Origin: CAZMVY01 sp964617875
GTDB lineage: Bacteria; Planctomycetota; Phycisphaerae; UBA1845; PWPN01
Assembly: GCA_964617875.1 (NCBI GenBank)
Contig: CAZUAI010000017.1
Location: forward strand, 14,530 to 78,529
Direction of reading: 5' to 3'
DNA length: 64,000 nt
The translations under genes and the position numbers were made by a program. The notes below the pieces were generated by a model. It was given only the letters and a program-made list of their open reading frames with translations. It made no database searches and had not been told where the DNA came from. Shown in pieces: positions 1 to 10,200 of the stretch (position 1 is the first letter of the stretch; every line of letters begins with the position of its first letter).

Positions 1-336
1 GCCGGCTTCGTCCATCGCGACCTGTACACGTCGCACATTTTCCTGCGGTGGGCCGAGGGCGAAACGTCGCCGTCATTCACGTTCATCGATCTGCAGCGGG
101 TATTCCGGCCGTGGTGGCGGCGGAGCCGGTGGGTGGTCAAGGACCTGGCGGCGCTGCATTTCTCGACGCGGACGTTCGCGTCGCGTGCCGACCGGCTGCG
201 GTTCTGGAAGGAATACCTCCGTGGCATCGGCAGGCCGCGCTGGGCCGAGGCCCTGCCGCCCCGCGTGGCGGCCAAGAGCGAGCGGATGCGCCGGCATTTC
301 GAGCGCCGTGCAGCAGGCGAGGGGCGAACATCGTGA
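1..336 (+). CDS. Lipopolysaccharide-core kinase, C-terminal part (WaaP/InaA-like)
   Basis: The frame is open from base 1, so the start lies outside the window; 111 residues remain. It begins with a kinase catalytic loop (VHRDLYTSHIF) and a following metal-binding aspartate segment (FIDLQRVF), the pattern of the lipopolysaccharide kinase family WaaP/InaA, which phosphorylates core sugars of lipopolysaccharide at the cytoplasmic side. The basic tail (RRHFERRAAGEGRTS) carries no known domain. Its stop overlaps the GTG start of the next gene by four bases (GTGA), so the two are translationally coupled. The neighbour resembles WaaG, which supports a core-oligosaccharide role. The exact sugar phosphorylated cannot be told from this fragment. 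Confidence 0.72.
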   Translation, partial: AGFVHRDLYTSHIFLRWAEGETSPSFTFIDLQRVFRPWWRRSRWVVKDLAALHFSTRTFASRADRLRFWKEYLRGIGRPRWAEALPPRVAAKSERMRRHFERRAAGEGRTS

Positions 337-1496
337 GGGTGGCGCTGGTCATCGAGCGGATCGAGACGTGGCGAGGCGGGGCCGAAACCTCCACCGTGCA
401 GTTCGCCCAGCAGGCGGCACGGCGGGGCTGCGAGATGACGCTGGTGACGGCGAGCCGCGGGCAGCCGCCGCCGGGCGTGTCGGTGATGACGATCAAGGTC
501 ACGTCGGCATTGCGGTCGCAGCGAACGCGGCTGTTCGCCGCCCGGGCGGCGGCGGCGATCCGGCGCGACGGCTTCGACGTGGTTCACGCGATCACACCGT
601 GCCCGATCGCCGATCTGTACGAACCACGCGGAGGGACCGTGCCGGAGATGCTCCGGCGAAACGCGGCGATGCGACGATCACCCCTCCGCCGGCACGTGAA
701 GCGGCTGCGCGACCGGCTCAACCCGAAGTACCAGGTCCTTCTCCGGCTGGAACGGTCCCTGCTGGAGCGGCGGCCGCCACCGGTGATCGTCGCGATCAGC
801 CGGTACGTGGCCGAGCAGTTCCGCGAACACTACGGCATCGCCGGGCCGGGCGTGCGGCTCGTGTTCAACGGTGTCGATCCGGATCCGTCCACGCCCGCCC
901 AGCGCGAGGCCGACGACAACGAGATCCGCCAGCAGTACGACCTGGCCCGCGGCGAGAAACTCGCGCTCTGCGTCGCGCACAACTTCCGACTCAAGGGGGT
1001 CGGGCGGCTGATCGAGGCGGTCGCCGCCCTCCCGGCGGCGCAACGCCGTCACGTCCGGGCGGTCATCGTCGGGCGCGACAACCCGTTGCGGTACGTGCGT
1101 CAGGCAAAGCGGCTCGGCGTGATGGACCGGATCGTCTTCGCCGGTTCGACGGAGCGGATCGCGGCCTTCTACCACGCGGCGGACATGCTCGTACACCCCA
1201 CATACTACGACCCGTGCAGCCGCGTCGTGCTCGAGGCACTGGGCGCGGGGGTGCCGGTCATCACGACGCGCTTCAACGGCGCGGCGGAGGTGATGACTGA
1301 CGGACGGCAGGGCTTCGTGCTGGATTCGCCCGACGACGTGCCGGCCCTGGCGGATCGCATCGCGCGGCTGCTGGATGAGCCGTTCCGGCAGGAGTGTGCG
1401 GCGGCGGCGCAGCGTCTGTGTACAAAGGTGGGGATGGAGCGCCATGCGGAAGAGATCGTGAAACTGTACCGCGAGATTTGTGAGGATCGCGCATGA
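333..1496 (+). CDS. GT4-family glycosyltransferase, WaaG-like
   Basis: This 387-residue protein would transfer a sugar from a nucleotide donor to a lipid or core-oligosaccharide acceptor. The GTG at 333 is chosen because it overlaps the stop of the kinase and because the residues before it are not family-like; the protein then starts VRVALVIERIETWRGGAE, the first beta-strand and glycine loop of a GT-B fold. Further signals are ISRYVAEQF, VFNGVD and the C-terminal donor site HPTYYDPCSRVVLEAL with the E-x7-E arrangement of family GT4. The HPTYYDP segment is close to WaaG, the lipopolysaccharide core glucosyltransferase. It overlaps plsY by four bases (ATGA). Donor and acceptor are inferred from family and context only. 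Confidence 0.85.
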   Translation: MRVALVIERIETWRGGAETSTVQFAQQAARRGCEMTLVTASRGQPPPGVSVMTIKVTSALRSQRTRLFAARAAAAIRRDGFDVVHAITPCPIADLYEPRGGTVPEMLRRNAAMRRSPLRRHVKRLRDRLNPKYQVLLRLERSLLERRPPPVIVAISRYVAEQFREHYGIAGPGVRLVFNGVDPDPSTPAQREADDNEIRQQYDLARGEKLALCVAHNFRLKGVGRLIEAVAALPAAQRRHVRAVIVGRDNPLRYVRQAKRLGVMDRIVFAGSTERIAAFYHAADMLVHPTYYDPCSRVVLEALGAGVPVITTRFNGAAEVMTDGRQGFVLDSPDDVPALADRIARLLDEPFRQECAAAAQRLCTKVGMERHAEEIVKLYREICEDRA

Positions 1497-2200
1497 GCGT
1501 GCCTGTGGCGATTGCCGTGGGCGTGGTGGTCGCCGCGACGTATCTGCTCGGGGCGGTGCCGTTCGGCCTGCTGCTCGCGAAGTGGCGCGGCGTGGACATC
1601 CGCCGGGTCGGCAGCGGCAACATCGGGGCGACGAACGTCTGGCGTACGCTGGGCCGGCGGTACGGCTTGCTGGCCTTTGCCCTCGATACGGCAAAGGGGG
1701 TCGTGCCAATGGTCGTCGCCCCGCCGATCTGGCGCGCGGCCGGAGCGTGGCCCGCCGGAGACTCCGGGGGGGGGTTCTATGCGTGCTGGCTGGCGGTGGG
1801 TGCGGCGGCGATCCTCGGGCATGTGTTTCCGTGCTACCTCCGATTCCGGGGCGGCAAGGGGGTGGCGACGTCGCTGGGCGTGCTGCTGGGCTTGTGGCCG
1901 TATTACACGGTTCCGGGGCTGATCTGCTTTGGATTATGGGGCGTGGTGTTCGGGGTGACGCGGTATGTGTCGGTCGCCTCGATCCTGGCGGCCATGGCGT
2001 TTCCGGCGGTGTATTTCGGACTTGCCGTGGCTCGCGGCTGGGAGCCGTGGGGCCGTCAGCGGTCGCTGCTGATCTTCGCAGTTGTGATGGCGCTGCTGGT
2101 CGTGTATCGTCATAGGATGAACCTCCAGCGTTTGCTGGCCGGGCAGGAGAACCGCTTCGGGATGCGTCCTACGAGCGGGGCCGACGGGGCCTCCGCGTGA
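1493..2200 (+). CDS. plsY: Acyl-phosphate:glycerol-3-phosphate acyltransferase PlsY
   Basis: PlsY is the inner-membrane enzyme that transfers an acyl chain from acyl-phosphate to glycerol-3-phosphate, the first step of phospholipid synthesis. The 235-residue protein has the expected hydrophobic segments and two signature loops: SGNIGATNVWR at about residue 40, and the glycine-rich phosphate-binding loop FRGGKGVATSLG near residue 120. Length fits the family (about 200-230). The ATG overlaps the stop of the glycosyltransferase by four bases, which puts a phospholipid gene in the same transcript as envelope-glycan genes. No promoter is visible between them. Confidence 0.93.
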   Translation: MSVPVAIAVGVVVAATYLLGAVPFGLLLAKWRGVDIRRVGSGNIGATNVWRTLGRRYGLLAFALDTAKGVVPMVVAPPIWRAAGAWPAGDSGGGFYACWLAVGAAAILGHVFPCYLRFRGGKGVATSLGVLLGLWPYYTVPGLICFGLWGVVFGVTRYVSVASILAAMAFPAVYFGLAVARGWEPWGRQRSLLIFAVVMALLVVYRHRMNLQRLLAGQENRFGMRPTSGADGASA

Positions 2201-2247
2201 GCGTACCCATCTTGTGAGCCGACCTTCCCGTGGTTGAGGAGACCCGT

Positions 2248-3405
2248 ATGAAGTGGTGCATTGTTCTGACTGCGCTCCTGGGTGGGGTATGTCCGTGCGT
2301 CATGGCCGCCCCGAAGGACGCGCCCACGACAAAACCCGACGCCCCGGCCAGCGCCCCCTGCACACAGGCGGCCAACCCGGCGCGCGTGCTGGCGACGTTT
2401 GACGGGACGCCGATCACGCAGGGCGAGATCGATCGGATGATCCGGCCGCCGACCGCGGAGCCGGCGCCGGAGATCCCCGAGGACGTGATGCAGCAGCAGC
2501 GGCAGCAGGCGCTGACGTACGTGCTGCGGCAGAAGCTGTACGAGGCCTATGCCGCCGACCACCCGGGGCTGGTCACAGCCGCGGACATCGATGCGGTCGT
2601 CAAGCAGTACGAGGATCGGTTCGCGCAGTCGGGGCGCTCGCTGGACGACATGCTGAAGCAGCGGGGAATGACGCGGGACGACTTCAAGAAGTGGGCGACG
2701 GTCAACGTGGTCGGTCAGAAGTTCATGGAGAAGGGCAAGGACGAGAAAGCAATCGCGGACTTCTACGAGAAGAACAAGGCAAGCTTCGACGGCACCAAGG
2801 TGACGGCAAAGCACATTCTCATCCTCGTGGACGAGTATCTGGGCAAACCTGAGGACTGGGAAAAGGCCAAGGCGAAGCTGATCGAGATCAAGAAGGACAT
2901 CGCGAACGGCAAGATGACGTTTGACGAGGCCGTCGAGAAGTACAGCGAGGACCCCGGCAAGGTGCGCGGACCGACACTGCCGCCGTTCCAGCGGTACGGC
3001 ATGATGGTGGAGCCGTTTGCGGCGGCCGCGTTCGCAACAAAGGTCGGCGAGATCAGCGACCCGGTGAAGACGAACTACGGGTATCACCTGATTCAGGTCG
3101 TCTCGCGCGACCCCGGCGAGCCGACGACCCCGGAGCAGGCGAAAGAGACCGTCGGGCAGATCCTGGTGGGTTCGGCGCACGAGACTCTCGCGAAGGAAAC
3201 ACGAGACAAGCACCCGATCAAGGTGTTCCTGGACTACGTGAAGCCGCCGCAGCGCCGACCGCCGGCGCCGTCGACGAGAAACGCCGCAACCCGGCCCACG
3301 GCAACGCGCCCCGCGAAGCGGCCGCCGTCCGTGCAAGACTCGCCGAAGCCGGCGGAGAATGCCAGACCGCCGGAGGGCGTTCCGACCGCCCCGCCGCAGC
3401 CGTAA
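2248..3405 (+). CDS. Exported parvulin-type peptidyl-prolyl isomerase (PpiC/SurA-like)
   Basis: This 385-residue protein is an exported foldase. The ATG at 2248 is preferred over the upstream GTG at 2230: it has a GAGGAG ribosome site 6-7 bases upstream and gives a clean Sec signal (MKWCIVLTALLGGVCPCVMA). A SurA-N-like segment follows (VLATFDGTPITQGEIDRMI), then a helical region, then a rotamase domain from VTAKHILILVDEY to TNYGYHLIQV. The C-terminal 60 residues are rich in Pro, Ala, Arg and Thr and look disordered. Presumably periplasmic, helping outer-membrane or secreted proteins fold. It stands alone, 47 bases after plsY. Confidence 0.88.
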   Translation: MKWCIVLTALLGGVCPCVMAAPKDAPTTKPDAPASAPCTQAANPARVLATFDGTPITQGEIDRMIRPPTAEPAPEIPEDVMQQQRQQALTYVLRQKLYEAYAADHPGLVTAADIDAVVKQYEDRFAQSGRSLDDMLKQRGMTRDDFKKWATVNVVGQKFMEKGKDEKAIADFYEKNKASFDGTKVTAKHILILVDEYLGKPEDWEKAKAKLIEIKKDIANGKMTFDEAVEKYSEDPGKVRGPTLPPFQRYGMMVEPFAAAAFATKVGEISDPVKTNYGYHLIQVVSRDPGEPTTPEQAKETVGQILVGSAHETLAKETRDKHPIKVFLDYVKPPQRRPPAPSTRNAATRPTATRPAKRPPSVQDSPKPAENARPPEGVPTAPPQP

Positions 3406-3516
3406 CCGCCGGCCAAAGCGAGAAGACGCAGGACGCGGAACCGACGGCCGAGTGCCGACGCCTCAGAATCGAACGCCGAGAGATTCCGGAGCAACCAGGC
3501 AACCGGTCACGGGGGG

Positions 3517-3642
3517 CATGGCCGGATGTGCCAAAGGGATCCGGGACCCTCGCCGTACAGGCAGAACATCGTGTTCACGGGAAGCGGACGCCCTGACGCG
3601 TTCGGCCCGGGGCACGAAAGGTTCGTGACCCCCTCCCTGCGT
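3517..3642 (-). repeat. 126-bp interspersed repeat, family A, copy 1
   Basis: Read on the minus strand, this block aligns without gaps to 35677-35802 on the plus strand; by eye 104 of 126 bases match. In one frame both copies read TQGGGxEPFxPRAxRVRAS, then SREHxVLPVR. Differences fall 7/6/9 on codon positions 1/2/3, so protein-level selection is not shown. This copy lies in the 435-base gap between the foldase gene and serC, which hold convergent genes. No transposase or target duplication is visible. Confidence 0.75.
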
Positions 3643-3682
3643 GCAGGAACGGCCATGCAACCACCGGTCACCCCATGACCTG

Positions 3683-3708
3683 CCCCTCTCCCCTGAAGGG
3701 AGAAGGGG
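3683..3708. repeat. Short palindrome of the CCCCTCTCCC...GGGAGAAGGGG type
   Basis: An imperfect inverted repeat (CCCCTCTCCC, short loop, GGGAGAAGGGG) about 40 bases from repeat A copy 1. It looks like a REP-type intergenic palindrome. It could also end transcription in this convergent gap, although no T-run follows on either strand. Confidence 0.5.
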
Positions 3709-3740
3709 AATCAGGCAACGCAGAACGAACGAGGTAGATT

Positions 3741-3778
3741 GGCGAGCCCCCGCGAGCGCGCGGCGGCGGGGGCTCGCC
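3741..3778. repeat. GC-rich hairpin with 13-bp perfect arms
   Basis: The arms are GGCGAGCCCCCGC and GCGGGGGCTCGCC, separated by 12 bases. The hairpin lies downstream of both the foldase gene (+) and serC (-). On the minus strand its start (GGTGGGCGAGCCCCCGC) is close to the start of the 53-bp repeat family B, so it may be a diverged or half copy. With no T-run it is an uncertain terminator. Confidence 0.55.
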
Positions 3779-3840
3779 CACCGTGTTTTGGATGTGTCGG
3801 TTTCCCCGCTTCCCCGCTTTTCCTCTTGCGTCTCGGCCGC

Positions 3841-5007
<1,167 letters not shown>

Positions 5008-5260
5008 GATGGTACTCCTTCCGATAATCGTGGATGTACGCCCGGCCGGGCCGCCCCCGCTGCGGGAGCCGCCTGCCGTCACGAACCGGGCACGGTGCCT
5101 GAGTCAAACACTCTTTTAGAGGAAACCCGCTCGGGAATCAACAGGGTCGATAGGATCACAGAATCCGCCACGGTTCGCCTTCCGGCGGACGACGTCGATT
5201 CTTCGCGGGCGTGACCGTATAATCCCCGGCAGGAAGCTGACGCCCGAGGCTGAATTCGCA

Positions 5261-5567
5261 TCATGAGCCGGTGGCCGTCCACCCCCGGCACGATGCGTTC
5301 CTGCGGCCCTGTTGCGGATCGGCTGGATCGTCAGGCGACAGAGCGGTTCGCACGCGCTCGAACGACCCGGCCGGGCGGACGGCGTATTCGCGTTCCACGA
5401 CGACGATGAAATCGGCCCGCGGATGCTTTCCCGGATCTCCAGGCACAACGGCCTTCGCCCGGATGACCTGTGAGGCCGGTGCCGGGCGAAGAGCAACCCG
5501 CAGTCAACAACCAAAGGCAAGCGCCTGCGATGGAACCGTGATGGCCGTGGCGATGCAAGAGGAGCAT
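5261..5567 (-). pseudogene. Possible degraded small lipoprotein gene
   Basis: The 565-base gap between serC and the aldo/keto reductase gene has no intact convincing gene. On the minus strand an ATG at 5567 opens a lipoprotein-like start (IAGACLWLLTAGCSS). In another frame the sequence continues as plausible protein (QVIRAKAVVPGDPG, then ADFIVVVEREYAVRP) to a stop at 5261-5263. Joining them needs one frameshift near 5480. I cannot tell a broken gene from chance in GC-rich DNA. Confidence 0.25.
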
Positions 5568-5572
5568 CACGC

Positions 5573-6553
5573 ATGAGATACCGCACATTCGGCCGGCTGG
5601 GGTGGCAGGTTTCGGAGATCGGGTTCGGGGCGTGGGCCATTGGCTCGCACTGGGGCACACAGAGCGACGATGATTCGCTCAAGGCCCTGCATCGGGCGAT
5701 CGACCTCGGGTGCAACTTCATCGACACGGCCCAGGCGTACGGCGACGGCCGCAGCGAACGGCTCATCGGCCAGGTGCTCCGCGAGCGCAGGGGCGAGCGG
5801 ATCTACGTCGCGACGAAGATTCCGCCACAACGCCCCGGCCGCTGGCCGCCGAGCCCCTACGACCGCATCGAGGACCGCTTCCCCGAGGCCTACCTGCGCG
5901 AGCGGGTCGAGTTCAGCCTCCGCAACCTCGGGACCGACTGCCTCGACGTGGTGCAGCTCCACACCTGGACGCGGGCATGGAATCGCGCCCCGGCGGCACT
6001 CGACGTGCTTGATCGGCTCCGCCGCGAGGGCAAGCTGCACGGCATCGGCATCTCGACGCCCGAGCACGACCAGAACTCGCTCATCGACCTCATGCGGGCC
6101 GGCCGGCTCGACGCAGTCCAGGTGATCTACAACATCTTCGAGCAGGAGCCGCAGGCCGAGTTCTTCCCCGTTGCCGTCGAACACCACGTGGGCGTCATCG
6201 TCCGCGTGCCGTTCGACGAGAGCGCGTTGACGGGCAAGCTCACGGCCGGAACGACGTTCGAACCGGGCGATTTCCGCAACAACTACTTCGCCGGCGACCG
6301 GCTTGAACGGACCGTCCGGCGCGTCGAGGACATCCGCAAGGCGATCGGCACGGCCGAGCCGGATCTCGCGACGGCGGCACTCAAATTCGCGATGAAGCCC
6401 GCCGCCGTCGCGACGGTCATCCCGGGCATCCGCAACGTCCGCCAGGCGGAACGGAACTGCGGCGTCAGCGGCCAGCCGCCCATGAGCGACGAACTGGAAC
6501 GTACGCTCCGCGAGCACGATTGGCTGCGGGCGTTCTGGTACGCCGGAAAGTGA
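5573..6553 (+). CDS. Aldo/keto reductase
   Basis: A 326-residue NADPH-dependent oxidoreductase with a TIM-barrel fold. The start MRYRTFGRLGWQVSEIGFG is typical. The catalytic tetrad can be placed: Asp in FIDTAQAYG (about 50), Tyr in the same segment (about 55), Lys in YVATKIPP (about 82) and His in VVQLHTW (about 129). The C-terminal coenzyme-binding part (AATVIPGIRNVRQAERN) is intact. GAGGAG lies 7 bases before the ATG. The substrate is unknown; relatives in sugar-degrading bacteria often act on sugars or their keto derivatives. It appears to be a single-gene unit. Confidence 0.88.
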   Translation: MRYRTFGRLGWQVSEIGFGAWAIGSHWGTQSDDDSLKALHRAIDLGCNFIDTAQAYGDGRSERLIGQVLRERRGERIYVATKIPPQRPGRWPPSPYDRIEDRFPEAYLRERVEFSLRNLGTDCLDVVQLHTWTRAWNRAPAALDVLDRLRREGKLHGIGISTPEHDQNSLIDLMRAGRLDAVQVIYNIFEQEPQAEFFPVAVEHHVGVIVRVPFDESALTGKLTAGTTFEPGDFRNNYFAGDRLERTVRRVEDIRKAIGTAEPDLATAALKFAMKPAAVATVIPGIRNVRQAERNCGVSGQPPMSDELERTLREHDWLRAFWYAGK

Positions 6554-6676
6554 CCTTGACCCCCGCAGTGCCGCGCGGGAGAATGAATCTTGCGGGTCGC
6601 CGTGAGCCCTGTCCGGGAGTTCGGGACTCCGAGCCCACGTTGACCGTGTCCGGCGAGGGGCAAGGTTCTGCACAAC

Positions 6677-7267
6677 ATGGACGCACCCACGACAACAACA
6701 TTGCTGGAGGGTCTGCGCCGGCCCGATGACCGCCATGCGTGGCTGCGCTTCGAGGAGCAGTTCGGACCGATGATCGTGGGATTCGCACGACGGCTCGGGC
6801 TGGACGAGTGGGACGCCCAGGACGCCGCGCAGGAAACCATGTTGGCGTTCGTCGAGGCGTACCGCAACGGCCGGTACGACCGCGAGAAAGGGAGGCTCCG
6901 CAACTGGCTGTTCGGCATCGCGCACCGGAAGGTCAGCCGGATTCTGCAGCACAGGGCACAGGAAGCGGCCGTGACCGATCGACCGGCCGCGAGCGCCTCG
7001 CTGGGCCTCATCGCGTCGCCGGACGCGGCGGAGACCGTCTGGGAACGCGAGTGGCAGCGTGCGATTCTCCGCGCGTGCGTGGCGGAAGTCGCCCGGCAGG
7101 TGGAGCCCACCACGTTCGCGGCGTTCGAACTCTGCGTCATCCAGGAGCACCCCACGGAAAAGGTCGCCGAGCAACTGGGGCTCACGACCAACGCCGTCTA
7201 CATCGCGAAGAACCGCGTCATGACACGAATCCGGGAGGCCCGGCGCCGCATCGAAGAGACCTGCTGA
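6677..7267 (+). CDS. ECF-type RNA polymerase sigma factor
   Basis: A 196-residue sigma-70-family protein with only regions 2 and 4. Region 2 covers about residues 20-95 (DEWDAQDAAQETMLAFVEA and RNWLFGIAHRKVSRIL). Region 4 is near 145-190, with the recognition helix in EKVAEQLGLTTNAVYIAKNR. The kinase gene begins 12 bases downstream, so the two are almost certainly cotranscribed. In Planctomycetes several ECF groups are paired with Ser/Thr kinases and may be controlled by phosphorylation; the zinc-finger start of the kinase suggests it could hold the sigma factor directly. That link is inference. Confidence 0.9.
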   Translation: MDAPTTTTLLEGLRRPDDRHAWLRFEEQFGPMIVGFARRLGLDEWDAQDAAQETMLAFVEAYRNGRYDREKGRLRNWLFGIAHRKVSRILQHRAQEAAVTDRPAASASLGLIASPDAAETVWEREWQRAILRACVAEVARQVEPTTFAAFELCVIQEHPTEKVAEQLGLTTNAVYIAKNRVMTRIREARRRIEETC

Positions 7268-7279
7268 GGCGGTTCCACG

Positions 7280-10200
7280 ATGTCCGTCCATCCGATCATC
7301 GCGCAGCTCGAACTCCTGGCCGCAGGCGAACTGGACGACGCCGAGGCCACACGCACGCGAACGCACCTGGCCTCCTGCGAGGATTGCCGCCAGCGCTTCG
7401 AGGAGTGCGTCGCCAACCGATCCATCGCCGGCGAGATCCGGGACGCGATGACGGGCGGCAAGACATCCGCATCGCCGCGCGAGCCGCGCACGTCACCGGG
7501 AACTCCGGCCGGCGACGCACCCGCCGCGCCCGATCCGTTCCCCGGCTACGAGATACTCGGCGAGATCCATCGCGGCGGACAGGGCGTCGTCTACGAGGCC
7601 ATCCAGAAGGGCACGAAGCGGCGGGTCGCCATCAAGGTCATGCGCGAGGGACCGTTTGCCGGCCCGCGCGACATGGTCCGCTTCGAGCGCGAGGTTGAGA
7701 TCCTCGGCCAGCTCAACCACCCCAACATCGTGACGATCCACGCCAGCGGCACGGCCGCGGGCTGCTTCTACTACGTCATGGACTACATCGCGGGCCGGTC
7801 GCTCGAGGCCTGGATGACCGCCGGGGGGCAATCCATCCGGCAGACGCTCCGCCTCTTCGCCCGGATCTGCGAGGCGATCAACGCCGCGCATCTGCAGGGC
7901 GTGCTCCACCGCGACCTCAAGCCGAGCAACATCCTCATCGACGCGAAGGACGAGCCGCACATCCTCGACTTTGGCCTGGCCAAGGTCGTGGCCGGAGACG
8001 CCGCCGACGACCACGGGATGGTCATGACGATCACGGGCCAGTTTCTCGGCAGCCTTCCGTGGGCCTCGCCCGAACAGGTCGAAGGCGTGCCGGGCACCAT
8101 CGACGTGCGAACCGACGTCTATTCGCTCGGCGTGCTCCTCTACCGGGCGCTGGCGGGCCGGTTCCCGTACGACGTCGTCGGCACGATGCGCAACATCATG
8201 GAGAGGATCCTGAACGCCCAGCCGGCACGCCCGAGCACATACCGCAGGGAAATCGACGACGAAATCGACACGATCGTCCTCAAGTGCCTGGCCAAGGAAC
8301 GCGAGCGGCGGTACCAGACGGCGGGCGAACTCGGCGGCGACATCCGCCGCTACCTTGCCGGCGAGCCGATCGAGGCCAAGCGCGACAGCGGGCTGTACGT
8401 GTTGAAGAAGACGCTGCGGCGGTATCGCGTGCCGGCTGCCGTGGCCGCGGGGATTTTCGTCGTCATCGTGCTGGCGCTGGCGGTATCGGCCACGTCGTGG
8501 CGACGTGCCGCCCGCGACCGCGACGCCGCGCGGCAGGCGGAGTCCCTGGCCGTGCAGAGAGGCCACGAGGCCGAGCAGGCCCGCCGCCTCGCCGAGGATG
8601 AGCGGCGGCGCGCCGACGAGCGCGCCGACTGGGCGCGCCGCATGTTGTATGCCAACCAGATCGCCGCCGTCGAGCGGGCCCACAGCGCCGATGCCGGCCA
8701 GATGAAGGCATTGCTGGATCAATGCGCCACCGACCTGCGCGGGTGGGAATGGTACCGGCTGCGGTGGCTTTCCGACCGCAGCCGGCAAACGCTGACCGGG
8801 CACGACGGAGCCGTCAGCGGCGTCGCATGGGACCGCGACGGAACGCGGATCGCCTCCGGGAGCCACGACAAGACAGTCAGGGTCTGGGACGCCGCGACGG
8901 GCAGGGAGATCCTCACATTGCGCGGCCACACGAACTCCGTACGCGCCGTAGCGTTCAGCCCGGACGGGAAACACATCGCCTCATCCTCGGACGACAAGAC
9001 GGCCAGAATCTGGGACGCCGCCACCGGCCGGGAGGTTCTCGCCTTCCGCGGACACGCAAGCCGGATTCCAGCCGTCTGCTTCAGCCCGGATGGCACGCGA
9101 GTCGCCTCAGCCAGCGCGGACAGGACGCTGCGCGTATGGGACTCCGCGACCGGCGAGGAAAAGCTGGTGCTCCGCGGACATACCAACTCCGTGTGGTGTG
9201 CGGCCTTCAGCCCGAACGGCAGACAAATCGCGTCGGGAGGCGCGGACGCGACGCTCCGGCTCTGGGATGTGGAGTCGGGCGCAGTCCTCCGGACCTTTCG
9301 CGGCCATGAACGCGCCGTGTGGACCGTGGCGTTCAGCCCCGACGGGGCGCGGCTCGCCTCAGGGAGCATCGACGCCACGGTTCGGCTGTGGAACACCAAC
9401 GAAGACGACGAGCCCAGGACGCTTCGGGGGCACGGCGGCGCCGTGGCAACCGTAGCCTTCAGCCCGAATGGCAAGCACGTCGCTTCGGCGGGCTGGGACG
9501 CCAGGCTGAAGATATGGGACACGTCAAGGGGCGCCGAGGTGTTGACCCTTTGCGGGCACGAAGATCTGGTATGGGCCGTGGCCTTCTCGCCGGACGGGCA
9601 ACATCTCGCGTCGGGGGCGAAAGACAAGACGCTCCGGATCTGGGACGTGGCGGCGACGACGCAGGAAGTCGTCGCACAGAAACCGGGCGACGACGACCCC
9701 GGGGAGCCGGTCGGCACCGAAAGCGAAGACGCCGCCGGGAGTGCCGGCGGACGGACGACGAAGAAGCGGGACGGCCCGGCAAGCGCCGCGGCACCGGCCG
9801 CCAGCCAGCGCGCCGGCACGTACGACTGCATCGCAATCAGCCCGAGTGCAGAACTCGTCGCGGCGGCAACCGTCGAGGAATCGATCGAGATCCGCAGTGT
9901 CGCAACGGGAGAAACGACGCTGAAGTGGGCGAGCGACCGGAGCCGCCTTACGGTGATTGCGTTCAGCCCGGAAGAGAAGAAAGCCGCATTCGGACACACC
10001 GATGGAGAGGTCCGAATCTGGGACATCGCCGCGAACAAGGAGCTTCTCCGGACCACCGCTCACCAGGGCCGAATCTCCGCTCTGGCCTTCAGCCCGGACG
10101 GCAAACGCATCGCGTCCACCGGTGCCGACAAGGTCGTCCACGTCTGGGACGCCTCGACCGGCGCGGCGGGGCTCAGCCTCCGCAGCCACGAAGCCGCGGT

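Noticed and set aside
5331..5660. An intact lipoprotein of about 100 residues upstream of the aldo/keto reductase gene
   Set aside because: After the lipobox the frame becomes Arg-rich shadow sequence; the plausible continuation is in another frame, so at most it is a broken gene.
7493..8974. A 493-codon minus-strand frame across the kinase domain
   Set aside because: The kinase motifs on the plus strand are complete; the opposite frame has shadow composition.
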